Positions 34,622-46,639 of a DNA stretch of 64,000 bases are shown one piece after another (position 1 is the stretch's first letter; each line of letters begins with the position of its first letter). The DNA comes from Quillaja saponaria. Its lineage: Eukaryota > Streptophyta > Magnoliopsida > Fabales > Quillajaceae. Location of the stretch: NCBI GenBank assembly GCA_029379385.1, contig CM055613.1:17502001-17566000 (forward strand), read 5' to 3'. The notes under the pieces were generated by a model. The model had not been told where the DNA came from, did not search any database, and worked only from the letters and a program-made list of their open reading frames with translations. A program made the position numbers and the translations under genes.

Positions 34622-36613
34622 ATTGTAATGACATTTTATTTGTATTTAATGCATTGAATAAAATTTATTAGACATTCTTTATTACAATGATTAAATGAGA
34701 TTTAGTACAACGATATATAAATTCTCTAGAATAAATATTGTATATGCATAATTATGATGTTGATCATAATTATGAGACTTGACATATATAAAGTATTATT
34801 ATAGAAACAATACTCGTAAGGAGTCCTATTGAAACCAATAAATATAAGCATGTCTATCGTCTATAGCATAATAAATGAAGTTTTTCGAAAAAAACCTGCT
34901 AGTGAAGGAAGACCTCTTAAGGATAAGAGACAACTATGCCGCATAAGATCCTTGAACCTACCAACATCATAATTATGCATACACAATATTTATTCTAAAA
35001 GTATTCCTTGTCAATGAATCATCACAAATAGGGATATTGATGATTCTTTAAGACTAGCATATGTTGTGTCATTCTCTTATAAAGAGAAAGTAATTATCTC
35101 ATAAACTACAAGCATAAAGATGCTAAGACAAACATATAGGTGCTTGTGAGCTGAACAAGTACACTAAATTAAGCCAATAAGAGAAACCATGTGGAGTCTT
35201 CACTCACGTGTAAGTGATCATCTGACTTGAGATCATCTTATTACTTTATATGTGAATCTATATATTTTAATATCATTCCTTTTATCTTGTAATAGGGATA
35301 ATATATAAGTGATTATTGGATATATAGTGAAGCATATAAAGGTAAATGAATGATAGACAAAAGATTCATCATCCTGAAAAAAAGGACATATATCCCATGG
35401 CCTTTGGAGACATATACGCCTTGCTTTAGGGATCTTTACAAAGTGAAGAGGTTAGAAAAATTATTTTTATTGAATCTGTTTGGAGAACAAAATGTAAACT
35501 TGGTTTCAAGTAAAAATGAATTTAGACAAAAATAAGGTTGACACGAGAATCCATGCTCTATGTCTATCTCAGGATATGTTTGGTGAAAGGATTGAATTAT
35601 ACAATAACCAAATACTGAAAGGTTTGATCAATCATCTAAACTTCGCTTGTACTTGAGTGGTCATGATATATTGCTAGATGCCAATGTAAGTTGCCTGGTT
35701 TAGCAAAACAAAGTTAAATTAAAAGTGTTTTGATTTAATCATACTTCTTATGAAGTATCCAATTATATTTATTGCCAACGTACGAGAGAACCTAATGGGT
35801 TACACACTTTAATTGACTACAATTAAAAACCTAGAAGGATTAATGAAGTCTTGGCATTAATATATAACTTCCAAGCATATAAGGGTAAAAGATAATTGTT
35901 ACCTTATATATATGACAAGACTTGTTTTCTTGAAAGTCAAGAAAAAGTCTACTGGGAATACTAATTGGATTTAGGTCACTAGAAGTTTTGGGTCTTACTC
36001 CTTGGGCTTTAGATTTAATGAAATCCTAAACAAGGAAGAACTATAAGTACTTATGCCCTAGCTGCACCCATCCCTATATATGTAAAAGCTAAGGGAAATT
36101 TTAACCATAATGTGATTACAAGTGACATTCGGCTTTGTGAGAGATTGTGAGCAAGAAGAATTCTTGAAAATCTTATCCCTTAGCCGTGACCCTCTTTGTT
36201 GAAGCAAAAAAGATTTTTCTTCAAGAACAATCCTCCATTAGCGATTCAACTAAGTGAAAGCTAACACATATCCTAAGGGTAGAATCAATACCTTCGAATT
36301 CTTTTTGAAAACGGTAAAGGTTTTTAATGTGTTTACTATTTCAGTAAATACTTTTTCATTTGAATAGCTTACTAATCATTGGTCATACTTTGTGTTTGAT
36401 TGGCAGAATCATTTTGATGATTTATAGAGGAACTCCAAGCATCCCTACAAAATATCAAACTAGCTATGTGAGAAAAGATTCAAGAGGTTAGTTTTAATTT
36501 TTTTGCTTTGGTAATATATTATATATATTTAATTGAATATTTAGGTTCTTGGTTTGGAAAATTTTTAATTCCACTACGTATGCATATGATGCTTGACCCT
36601 AGTTTTCCTAACA
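34622..36613 (+). mobile_element. 5' LTR of the copia element, left-truncated, with a hairpin insert
   Basis: It aligns with 42238-44146 from 'TTGTAATGACATTTTATTTG' to the end '(T)TTTCCTAACA'. The expected TGTTGG terminus is missing; other sequence, including GGTGGGGG, is found there. About 200 extra bases lie at 34806-35003 relative to the 3' LTR. They end with an inverted copy of the preceding 35 bases. Confidence 0.85.
34728..34996. repeat. 35-bp inverted repeat (34/35) enclosing a ~200-bp loop
   Basis: Arms 34728-34762 and 34962-34996 are reverse complements with one mismatch. The first arm reads AGAATAAATATTGTATATG and continues to GATGTTG. The 3' LTR of the same element has only one, more diverged arm. 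The arrangement is a fold-back structure specific to the 5' LTR. Confidence 0.87.
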
Positions 36614-36614
36614 A

Positions 36615-36627
36615 TGGTATCAAAGCC
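36615..36627 (+). promoter_or_regulatory. Primer-binding site (tRNA-Met type)
   Basis: TGGTATCAAAGCC follows the LTR terminus by one base. The consensus for initiator tRNA-Met priming is TGGTATCAGAGC, so this is a one-mismatch match. It primes minus-strand DNA synthesis in the retrotransposon cycle. Confidence 0.85.
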
Positions 36628-38379
36628 TCTAGCTTTATTTCAATTAATTATATATGATTCTTAATTTTTATGGATGTTTATAGTATTGAAGCATGTTACA
36701 GATTATGTTTAGAATTGCCTTTTATAAAAAGCCTTAAAGAGTTTAAGGGTTTTAAGGTTTTGGAATTGTTCCAAACCCTAAAAGGTTCAGTTTACAGGGT
36801 TTTAAGAATTAGGAATTCAAACCCTGTAATTTAGTGAATGACTAAAACCAAGTAAAAGCCCAGGACTCAAGCAAAAGCCCAAGCCCCTGGCAGACTACTA
36901 AGGCTACACCACCTATGGCAAAGGTTATAGTCAAGTCAAGGCACACGGCTTAAGCCATGAGGCCAAGGCTTACATCCCATTCTCTGAAATACAGGTATTT
37001 TGGGGAAATCCATAAAATAAAAGAGATTTTAATTGAATGGTTAAATTATATTTTTTAAGTTGTTTGTGAAATTTAATTTAAATAACATGTTCATCCACAA
37101 GTAATTAACAATCAAAATATTCCATGTTTTGCACTATGAATGTTTGATAGGTGGTATAATTAGAATAGGCGTGATTATAGACCACACACACATTCTAAAT
37201 GTATGCTTTGTTTTGGTTTTTTTTTTTTTTTTAATTTTTCTTAAGGTTAGTTTACTTATGATGGAGTCCTTGTTTAGCCGAGCTGTAAGCTATATTAACA
37301 GGGTTTTCTGAATTATATGAAGCCAGTAAGCAAACAGCAAATCTATAGGTATTTGAACCCGAGTATTTGGGAAAAAAACAGAATATTTGATGGAAGAACG
37401 GGAGATCGTTTTGAACAACCTATTATAATAGGGAAAATAAGGCATGTGTACTCTGCCTTATCTCATATTCTATATGTAAATTCTCTTCTCATCTAACTCT
37501 TCTTGAATGGAAGTCGAGGTCTCTTTCAAATTATGTAACAGTTGCATAGGTTAGGATTTAGTTAGATTTGAATTTACTTATAAATTGAGCATATAAAGAT
37601 GAAGACATTAAGACAAAACGATGACAAGGATGCGGTGGGACTACATTAAGTCTTAGAATATGGTTTTCTTAAGTGTTAAGGAAACCATATAGTCCATAAT
37701 CATCCCCTTATTTTATTTTTATGACTTGCTTATATATATGTTATAATCGCATATGTTGTATTATGAATGTATTTATGTTTGCAAGCCATAATGAGACTTT
37801 AGGATTCAAACCTACCCACAATTAAAGTTCTCTCTAAATTATTAAGTCACATGAGAACACGTTGTCTCCCATTATTATGGCATAATGGAACTTCTATTTA
37901 CTTCTATTTGTTTGAACCTTGTCAAGGTAGTCATACATTTAACTTAGCTATTGCATGGTATATATGTGATATATTAGAATAATGGTTAGAACTTAATTAA
38001 AAACAATAGTCGTTGGCCCCTGTCGAGGCTATCATGTTTTTAAGGCTATGCTTAGGTATCAATTAAAATTGATTAAATGACAAGGCAATGTCAACCTAAA
38101 GACCTAGGAATTTACATGAGATGTAAACAATAGTGGTTCAGTTATTTAAGATTGTTTTGATTTGTTAAGCTCCCTCAAGAATCAAACAAAATTAAATAAT
38201 ATCCTAGCCTCACTATGAATATCATGATATGATATTATAAATCTAATTGAGAGGGTCATTAGATTTGATAAAATAGTGAGAGTAACCAAATTAAATAAAA
38301 ACCTTTTAATTTGGTATATGCATTAAATAAATATTAACGTATGTTTTTATCTTTATATCTAGGTTGTTAGAATAACGAA

Positions 38380-39140
38380 CAATTTGTACTTAGATCAATA
38401 TTAGAATCCAACAAATTGACTGATTCTAACTATTTAGTCTGGTACTGCAATCTTAAAATTGTTTTGAGGCAAGACAAGATTTCCTATGTCTTAAAGGGAG
38501 ACAACCCTCAGCCTTTGGTTAAATGAGCGCGTAATTATGAAAAATTTCATTGAATAAGTAGTATGTGTGATGCTGAGTTCTATGTCACCAAAGCTTCAAA
38601 GGCACCAAAAGAGCATGGATGCCAGCATGATTATCATGCACTTGTAAGAGTTGTATGATAAGCAAGGCAAAGCTAAAAGGTTTGAGGTGTCCAAGGAATT
38701 GTTCCACTATAAGATGACAGAAAGTTCTTCAGTAAATGTTCACGTATTGAAGATGATTGGGTACATCGAAAGATTGTTCCATTTAGAATATGCCATGGAC
38801 CATGAACTTTCAGTAGATTTGATCTTACAGTCTTTGCCCGAGTTGTTTTCATAGTTTGTTATGAGTTACAACATGAATAAGTTGGAAACAACTCTACCTA
38901 AGTTACTTAACATGTTAGAAACTGTGGAGGTCAATTTCAAGAAAGATAAAGCCCAAGTGATGCTAATAAGTGGTTTTTCTAAACCCAACTAAAAAGACAA
39001 AAAGAAAAAGTCTAAGAGTAAAACTAAGGCAACTAGCGGCCTCAAGAAGGATAAGACCAAAGTAAGATGTTTCCATTGTGGTAATGAAGGCCATTGGAAA
39101 AGGAATTGCAAAGCATACTTTGATGCCATGAAGGACAAGA
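38380..39140 (+). pseudogene. Copia gag with CCHC zinc knuckle
   Basis: The capsid-like part begins with I-L-E-S-N-K-L-T-D-S-N-Y near 38400. A later stretch is 'RFEVSKELFHYKM' (about 38680-38720), then 'DLILQSLPELFS' (about 38815-38850) ending in a premature stop. After a basic segment (about 38995-39060) comes a zinc knuckle at about 39066-39108 with C-F-H-C-G-N-E-G-H-W-K-R-N-C. All four metal ligands are intact (CX2CX4HX4C), although the reading frame upstream is broken. Confidence 0.85.
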
Positions 39141-39199
39141 AGCTTAATGAAACTTCTACTTTAGGTATGCTTCTGATTGAGGTTCATCTATCATATGCA

Positions 39200-40300
39200 A
39201 ACCCTAGCTCTTGGGTATTAGACACCAGTTATGGTTCTCACATTTAAAATAATGTATAGGAACTAAATAACAAAAGGATGCTTAACAAAGGTGAAGTAGA
39301 CTTACTAGTGGGAAATTGACCAAGAGTTGTTGCATTGGCTATAGGTCTTACTTTTTGCAATTGCTATCTTGATAGTTAAACTAAATAACCGTTATTTTGT
39401 TCCAGTTATTTCTATGGACATTATTTTCGTTTCTTGTTTGGACAAAAAAGGTTTTATATTTATTTTCCTTCACTTTAAATAAAATCTATTATGGATGTGG
39501 TGTTTTGAAAAATGTATTATATGTTCTAGAATTAACTTATATTATCCTCAACATAAACACTAAAAAACCTAAATCAGATAATCTAAAACCTTCTTACTTA
39601 TGGTATTGTAGACTAGGTCATATAAATAAGACTTAGATTATTAGATTGCACTAAGGTTGATATCTAGATCCATTTGATTATGAATCATATAGAACATGTG
39701 AATCTTGTTTATTTGGAAAGATGACCAAGAAAGCTTTCACAGGTAAAAGGTCACATGTTACTGAGTTACTAGAACTCATACACTTCGATGTTCGTGGACC
39801 AATGTCTATACATGCTAGAGGTGAATTTCCTACTTCATAACCTTCACTAACGGTAATCAAGGTATAAGTATCTATATCTTATGAGATACAAGCCTGAATC
39901 TTTTGAAAAGTTCAAAGAATTTAAGAATGGGGTAGAGAAACAAACTGGTAAAAGTGTTAAGACACTTAGATTCAATCGAGGTGGAGAATACCTTAGCCAG
40001 GAGTTCTTAGACTATTTAAAGGATAATGGTATTCTATCATAATGGTATTTTATCTGAATGGACTTCTCCTGGTACACCATAACTCCATGGTGTATCTGAA
40101 AAGAGAAATGACACTTTGTTAGACATGGTGCATTTCATGATAAGTTATGCTGACTTTCTAATTTTTTTAGGGATATGCTTTGATTACTGCAACTTACCTT
40201 TTAAATAGGGTCCCATCAAAATCTGTTGAAAGAACCCCATTATGACATATGAAACAGTAGAAAACCAAATATCTCACATCTGAGAATTTGGGGTTGTCAT
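39200..40300 (+). pseudogene. Copia protease and integrase
   Basis: The protease site reads S-W-V-L-D-T-S-Y-G-S-H-I near 39210-39245, with the catalytic D-T retained and the usual G-C after it changed. The GAG-pre-integrase/HHCC region follows: 'LWYCRLGHINKT' (about 39600-39635) and C-E-S-C-L-F-G-K (about 39697-39720). The integrase core has 'ELIHFDVRGPMS' (about 39772-39805) and 'RGGEYLSQEFLDYL' (about 39978-40018). A 17-bp tandem slip at about 40024-40057 disrupts the frame next to 'TPGTP'. Confidence 0.85.
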
Positions 40301-40779
40301 GCTCATGTCAAAAGAGTTTTGACTGACAAGCTTGAAGCCAAGAGTAATAAATGCTTGTTTGTAGGTTATCCTAAAAAAAATAAGAGAATACTACAATTAT
40401 CACTCTCAGGAACAAAAAGGTGTTTATTTCAAAAACATTGTCTTTCTTGAAAAAGAGTTTATTCTTGAAAGAAGCAGTGGAAGTAATGTAAAACTTAAAG
40501 AAATTCAAGAAACCCAAAATGAGACCAATCACTCTTTGGAACCCAAACATGTACCACAAGAGTTAGAAGTACAAGAAAAGGTTCAACACACACAATCGCT
40601 TCGTAGGACTAGTAAAATAAGTCGACCTCTAATAAGGTATAAATTTCTGATAACTAATCAAAAATACATTTTACCTATAGAGGATGATGAGCCTTTTAGT
40701 TATGAGAAAGTAATTTATTAAAAATATTGATTCCTTGAAGTGACAAGATGCCATGAAATCCAAAATGGACTCCATACAT

Positions 40780-41690
40780 GACAACAAAGTATGAACTTTG
40801 GTTGATCTAGCTGAAAAGGTTAATCTTATTGGGTGTAAATGAGTCTTTAAGAAAAAGATTGATGTGGATGTCAATGCATAAACCTTCAAAGCAAGGTTAG
40901 TGGAAAAAGGTTACAGGCAAAAACAAGAAATTGATTTTGATGAAACCTTTTCTCTAGTAGTCATGATCAAGTCCATGTAGATTTTACTTGCAATAGCTAT
41001 ATATCATGATTATGAGATATGGAAAATAGATGTCAAACTATTTTCCTTAATGGTTATTTAAGGAAAGATAGGTATATGACATAATCTAAAGGTTTTGAAT
41101 CCAAAGGCCATCATAATAAAGTGTGCAAACCACAAAATGATGATGAGCCATATATGTGCAAGAGGTTAATGGGAGTACAGTAACATTCTTGTACTATATG
41201 AAGATGACATACTCCTAATAGTTAACAATGTACTTATGTTATAGTCGGTCAAACTTTGGTTATCTAAAAATTTCTCCTTTAAAGATAAGGGTGAAGAAAC
41301 TTATATAATGTGTATAAGGATATATAGAGATAGATCTAAAAGGTTGTTTCAATTATCATAATCTAAGTACATTAACAAGATGCTTAAGAGGTTTTGCAAG
41401 GATGGGTCAAAGAAAGGATTCTTGCCCATGTCACTTGGTGTGCATATTTCTAAAAATATGTCTCTTAAGACAAAATTGGAAAGAGAGCGCATGAATGAAA
41501 TACCATGTGCTTCTGCAATTGGTTCAATCATGTATGTCATGTTATGCATGCACCCTGATGTATCGTATGCTTTAAGTGTTGCAGGTGGGTACCAGGTTTT
41601 TCCAATTAAAGAGCATTGGAAGGAAGTTAGGAACATCCTTAAGTACTTGAGAAGGACTAAGGATGCATTCTTAATAATGGAATGGAGGAA
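40780..41690 (+). pseudogene. Copia reverse transcriptase
   Basis: The entry motif V-F-K-K-K-I-D-V-D (about 40843) precedes 'KARLVEKGYRQKQEIDFDETF' in text form (about 40885-40950). The catalytic box appears as L-Y-E-D-D-I-L-L-I (about 41195-41222) in place of YVDD. Downstream is an intact 113-codon piece (41380-41721) with 'IGSIMYVMLCMHPDVSYA' (about 41518-41575), the conserved RT-RNaseH connector. Stops between the pieces make it non-functional. The antisense 129-codon ORF here is a shadow. Confidence 0.87.
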
Positions 41691-41699
41691 TCGAAAAGC

Positions 41700-42120
41700 T
41701 AAAAGTTCTAGGATATGTTGATGCGTGTTTCCAAACATGATAAGGATGGTTGTAAATCGTAGTCTGGATTCTTATATACTTTTACTGGATGAGATGTTAG
41801 TTGGAAGAGTTCCTACTAGGAAACAACTGCATATTCTATAACCGAAGCTGAGTACATAGCTACCTCCGAAGCAACTGAGGCTGTTGGATAAAGAAGTTTA
41901 TAACTAAACTTGAGGTAATTCCTGACATTGTTAATCCAATAGAGTTATATTATGATAATAATGGGGCTGTTACACAAGAAAAAGAACCAAAGTCTCACCA
42001 GAAATGTAAACACTTTCTAAGGCGATATCACCTAATTAGGAAAATCGTTGATATAAGTGAGATAAAGATAGAACACATTCCTACTGATGAGGATATGGTA
42101 GATCTACTTAATAAGCCATT
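41700..42120 (+). pseudogene. Copia RNase H
   Basis: The motifs run G-Y-V-D-A (about 41710), 'TTAYSITEAEYIATSEATEA' (about 41824-41883), then 'ELYYDNNGA' (about 41945-41970) and the tail I-K-I-E-H-I-P-T-D-E-D-M-V-D-L-L-N-K-P-L (about 42063-42120). The catalytic acidic residues D, E and D are visible, but frames are shifted between segments. The CAACTGGGAGA polypurine tract is at about 42190-42200. Confidence 0.87.
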
Positions 42121-42201
42121 GTCATAGTAGAAGCACGATCATCACTTTGATATGGTTGAACTTAGATATCATAGTGATTGCCTCTAGGCCAACTGGGAGA
42201 T

Positions 42202-44146
42202 TGTTGGTATTATTGTCCAATAGTCTATCAATGGTAGGTTGTAATGACATTTTATTTGTATTTAATGCATGTAATAAAATTTATTAGGCATTCTTTTTTA
42301 TATTGTTTAAATGAGATTTAGTACAACGATATATACAATCCCTAGAACAAATACTATGTATGGATAATTATTATGTTAACCATAATTATGAGATATGACA
42401 TACATAAAGTATTATTCTAAAAGTATTCCTATTCAATGAATCATCAAAAATAGGGATATTGATGATTTTTCGAGACTAACCTATGTTGTATCATTCTTTT
42501 ATAAAGGGAGAGTAATGACCTCATAAACTACAAGTATGGAGATGCTGAGATAAACATATGGATACTTGTTAGTTGAACAAGTACAATGAATTAACCCAAG
42601 AAGAGAAACCATGCGGAGTCTTTACTCAACTGTCAATGGAAGTTCTCAAAGTGTTGGTGATGTAAGTGATCATTTAACTTAAGATCATCTTATTATCATA
42701 TATGTGAATTTATGTTTTTTGATGTCATTCTCCTTATCTTGTAATAAGGATAATACATGGATGATTATTGGATATGTAGTAAAGCATATGAAGGTAGATA
42801 AATGATAGACAAAGAATTCATCATCTTTAGTAAAGAGTACAAATATCCTATGGCCACTAGAGACAAACATGTTTTGTTCCAAGAATTTTTGCAAAGTAGA
42901 AGAGATTAAGAAAAGTGTTTTCTTGAATCTCTTTGAATAACAAAATTTAAACTTGGTTTCAAGTACAAATGGATATAGACAAAGATAGTGTTGACACTAG
43001 AATCCATACCCTATGTCTATCTTGGGATATGTTTGATGAAATGATTAAATTTTAGGGTAACCAAGAACTTAAAGATTTGATTAATGATCTTAACTTCGCT
43101 TGTACTTGAATGGTCATGATACATTGCTAAATGTCATTCTTGATCTATGAATGTGAGTTGCTTAATTTAGCAAAACCAAAATTAAATTAAAAGTATATAA
43201 ATTTAACCATACTTCTTAGAAAGTATCCAATTACATTTATTGCCAACTTATAATAGAACCTAATGGGTTACATACTTTAATTGACTACTGTTAAGAACCT
43301 AAAAAGATTAATGGATTCTTGGAATTAATAGTTAATTTCCAAGCACATAAGGGTAAAAGGTAGTTGTTACCTTACATATATGACAAGACTTGTTTTCTTG
43401 AAAGTCAAGAAAAACTCTAGTGGGAATCCTAATTGGATTTAGGTCATTAGGAGTCTAAAGGCCCATTAGTAATCATAATAGGATTATTGAATACTAAAGG
43501 AGTTTTGGGCCTTAGGCCTTGGACTTTAGGCCTTGGACTTTAGGTTTAATGAAATCCTAAACAAAGAAGGATTATAAGTCCTTAAGCCTTAGCCATGCCC
43601 GCCCCTATATATCTAGAGGCTAAGGGAAATTTCGGTCATAATGTGATTACAAGTGGTACTCGACCTTATAAGAGTTTGTAAGCAAGAAGAGTTCTTGAAA
43701 ATCTCCTCTCTTAACCGTGACACCCTTTGTTGAAGCAAAAGACATTTTGGTTCAAGAACAATCCTCTATTAGCGATTCAACCAAGTGAAAGCTAGCATGT
43801 ATCCTAAGGGTGTATCAATTCCTTCAAATCCTTTTCAAAAAAGGTAACGGTTTTTAACCATCAATTGTGTGAATTATTTCATTAGAAGCTTATTCATTTG
43901 AATAGCTTACTGATCATTAGTTATACTTTGTGTTTGATTAGGAGAATTGCTTTGACGATTTGTGCAAAAACTCTAGGCATCTCTACTAAACAATCAAACT
44001 ATCTACGTGAGAAAAGTTTCAAGATGTTAGTTTAAATCTTTTGCTTTGGTAATATATATATTTAATTGAATACCTAGGTTCTTAATTAGGAAAAATTTTA
44101 ATTTTGTTACATATGCAAGTAATGCATGACCCTAATTTTCCCAATA
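42202..44146 (+). mobile_element. 3' LTR of the copia element
   Basis: It starts TGTTGGTATTATTG just after the polypurine tract (AACTGGGAGA) and ends TTTTCCCAATA, a decayed CA end, giving 1945 bp. It matches the 5' LTR over its length except for the 200-bp insert there. It holds a private 15-bp tandem duplication, 'GGCCTTGGACTTTA', near 43515-43545. Confidence 0.88.
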
Positions 44147-44461
44147 AAGTTCTTCTTCAAGGTAAATATTCAATTATTTAAAATCAACCAACTAGTTTCT
44201 TTTTAGAGCAAACTAGAAGTATGAAATTCCAAAATCACATAATTAATTATTTCCCCCATCTTTATTTTACATACTTTGAACTTTGTCCTTTTGTCAAGAT
44301 TATGTTAAGTTATTGAAATGAAAGTCAAATTATGTTAATTACAATACAACTAGTCTTTATTAAGTGTTACAAATTATGCACTTTTATATTAAATTAATTG
44401 TATCTTAGTGATATTTGATTGTTGTTTAGAATTTGGTACAAAGTTTAGGTCTTATCAAATT

Positions 44462-44466
<5 letters not shown>
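44147..44466. other. Short AT-rich spacer
   Basis: Nothing recognised. It lies between the copia 3' LTR and the (TA)n tract that borders the endogenous virus. Confidence 0.4.

Positions 44467-44493
<27 letters not shown>
44467..44493. repeat. (TA)n microsatellite, left border of the viral insertion
   Basis: An alternating TA run of 27 bases directly precedes virus-like sequence. A second TA run lies at the other end of the viral block (50171-50187). Confidence 0.9.
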
Positions 44494-44568
44494 GGCCTAG
44501 TGAAGTAGGGAGCAGTAGGACTGCTAAGAGAATTATGCTATGCAAGGCATAAATTAAATACAGAAAAA

Positions 44569-44690
44569 TTAAAGAAGGAGAGAAGTGGTTGTAGTCCGCA
44601 TGCTAATCCGGAGAAGGAAAATGCATAAATTAAAAAGGAAGGAGAAGTGGCAATAGTCCGCACACTAATCCGGGGAAGGATATGCATAAA
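44569..44690. repeat. Two 61-bp tandem repeats in the viral leader region
   Basis: Units 44569-44629 and 44630-44690 share 'GAGAAGTGG', 'TAGTCCGCA', 'CTAATCCGG(A/G)GAAGGA' and 'ATGCATAAA'. They lie downstream (in minus orientation) of a TATA-like CCTATTTAAAGAGAG near 44844-44858. They are likely part of the viral intergenic or leader region. Confidence 0.75.
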
Positions 44691-44989
44691 TTAAAGACAG
44701 AAATAAAATGTCATTAGTAGTATTCAAAACAAAATATTGCAAGTGAAGGACATCTCAGAAGGAATACCTAAAGAAGCTATCAGACTAAACTTGGCTTAGA
44801 ATTCTGATATAAAAATTTTTCTTGAATGAGAGATTCAACTCTCTTTAAATAGGAAATTTAAATTTACTATTTTGAACAGTAACAACTACAGTAAAAAAGC
44901 TACAGTACTCCGTATTGTAATAGTAATCTGTCACAGCTTGATATAGTGATCCACCGAAAAGTGTATCAATAGAGAAAAATTCAACTATT

Positions 44990-45460
44990 TTAGTTATCTT
45001 CAAAGTTGATGTTGTAATAGTCATCTTCATTGGATTGGGTATAGTCATTAAAACTATTTCTCGAAGCTCTAGAAGAGGAACTAGAAACTGGTTTTTTATC
45101 AACTTTTTGTGGGACAAAGGTAGCTTCATCATTTGCATGTTTTTCTACTTGTAACAGTTAAACCATGGTTTTGAAATTCTAAAAATATTCCTATTTGCTT
45201 GAACAAGAAGCCTGTTTGGTAGCAATCTAGGATTTTTGCTGTAAAAATTGAGTGACTTATGGAAAAGACTTTTCTAGAAACTGGAGATTTTGCTGTAACC
45301 AATTTCTGATTGAATTGACATAAACTTTTGAGGCATTAAAGCTTGTCCACCATTTTATTGAACCTTACCTGAGAAGATGAGGCATCTTTTGCAAAGGACC
45401 CTAATAACCTTGGAAGTCTTTAAGATACTTATATTGCCATGCATGAATCCATGCTAGTGC
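44990..45460 (-). pseudogene. Caulimovirid polyprotein C-terminal tail
   Basis: Minus-strand translation gives, in mixed frames, a W-Q-Y-K-Y-L segment (about 45440), then K-W-W-T-S-F-N (about 45345) and an acidic, Ser-rich end with N-E-D-D-Y-Y-N-I-N-F-E-D (about 45000-45040). This resembles the region after RNaseH in petuvirus-like polyproteins. The minus-strand ORF at 44845-45138 overlaps it in another frame and is not an independent gene. Confidence 0.62.
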
Positions 45461-45474
45461 AAATTTTGAGAAGA

Positions 45475-46190
45475 AATGCAATAGTCGTGCTCCTTAATAT
45501 TTTCAAAATAAAGATAAACCACCTACTATCTGTTTTAAATGCAACAAACTAGATCATATTGCAAAATACTGTAGAATTACAAGAAAAATCAAAGCTTTAA
45601 ATACCGATGAAGGTCTTCTTGCTTAACTTGATTGTCTTCTAACTGAAGATTCATCCAATAGTAAAACTCAAGCCTCTTCTGATATTGAAGAAATTAACAA
45701 AATCCAAAATGATGACAAAGCTTATTCAGATTCATCTCCTCAAATTCTTAAATGTAATGTCCTCACTAGAAAACAAGATGTTCTCTTTGAAGTCATTATT
45801 AGCTTCCCAAATGATGAAGTTAAAAAAAATTATCTTTACAAACTCAAAAAAACCATGAAAACCCTAGAAAAATCAAGCAGACCTCTTCACAATTTTCTAA
45901 TAGTTGCTAACTCTTTCAATCTAAAAGATTTTTTTTATCTAGATTCAACTCTGAGAAAAAACCTGTAACCCTTCAAGATCTTCAGCATGAAGTTTTAAAA
46001 ATCAAAACCAAAGTCAAATCTCTTAAAATTCAACAACAAGAAAATATCTCAACAATTTAACTCCTTCAAAAAGAGAAGAAAAATCCGTCTTTTAAAATAT
46101 CCTCATCAAAACATTCTGATTCTTCTTCTTCGGATGAAAACTTATATCTTTCTGGTAATAATTTTCTCAATCTAATCATTGCTTAAGAAT
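45475..46190 (+). pseudogene. Caulimovirid capsid C-terminus with zinc knuckle (copy 1)
   Basis: The block contains a CCHC knuckle at about 45535-45580 (C-F-K-C-N-K-L-D-H-I-A-K-Y-C) with all four ligands kept and the usual G before H changed to D. An acidic tail follows, then a predicted coiled-coil region (about 45960-46070) and a Ser-rich end with S-S-S-S-D-E-N (about 46115-46145). Several stops interrupt it. It is a close duplicate of 49360-50065 in the same orientation, 3.9 kb away. Confidence 0.8.
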
Positions 46191-46520
46191 GCTACCATAA
46201 CCAATTCCAGAGGCATCATTTTCAATAATTTTGAAGGCTTTAGGATCAGGAAGATACAAACATGGCAAGTGCTTGACCTTAAGCTTAATTTATTTGACTA
46301 TATTGGTATTGATGTCAGACCAGGAAGGAGAATCAATCCTAAATTTGTCATGCAAAGGTTTGATAAGATTACTAACTCCTGAAAAAAAATTAGAAACATA
46401 ATTGAGACAACCTAGAAATCTTTGTAACTGAGTTTTGTCAATGAATTTGTCAGTAAATTGAATAGTCTAATCGATTGGAGTGATAGTTCCGTGGTGAATG
46501 TTGTGACCAAGATCAATGCT
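46190..46520 (-). pseudogene. Caulimovirid reverse transcriptase fragment, inverted
   Basis: On the minus strand it reads L-G-H-N-I near 46500, 'TQLQRFLGCLNYVSNFFSGV' (about 46385-46440), W-S-D-I-N-T (about 46315), and A-S-G-I-G-Y-G-S-I-L-K (about 46190-46220), the start of the RNaseH domain with its conserved D nearby. This is the thumb/connection of a pararetroviral RT. It is inverted relative to the movement and capsid blocks on either side. The plus-strand ORF at 46179-46382 is a shadow. Confidence 0.82.
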
Positions 46521-46639
46521 CATCCTTACACTCCTATGGAACTTGAGGTTTTGATACTAAAGGGATCGGGTTAGTACATCTATTGTTTTTCCTCTCTGTC
46601 CTTTAATTATGTTAAGATCTTTTTCCTGCTTTTCTTTTA

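Larger units (their letters stand above)
34622..44146 (+). mobile_element. Ty1/copia retrotransposon with both LTRs, coding region decayed
   Basis: Order on the plus strand: 5' LTR (34622-36613), a primer-binding site complementary to initiator tRNA-Met (36615-36627), an untranslated leader, gag (about 38380-39140), protease, GAG-pre-integrase and integrase (39200-40300), RT (about 40780-41340, with a later RT part to 41690), RNaseH (about 41700-42115), a polypurine tract, and 3' LTR (42202-44146). PR-INT-RT-RH order is diagnostic of copia. Stops and frameshifts occur in every domain. The 5' LTR lacks its first 37 or so bases, and no TSD could be identified. Confidence 0.92.

Noticed and set aside
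41349..41738. 129-codon minus-strand ORF
   Set aside because: It lies antisense to copia reverse transcriptase, which is clearly recognisable on the plus strand.
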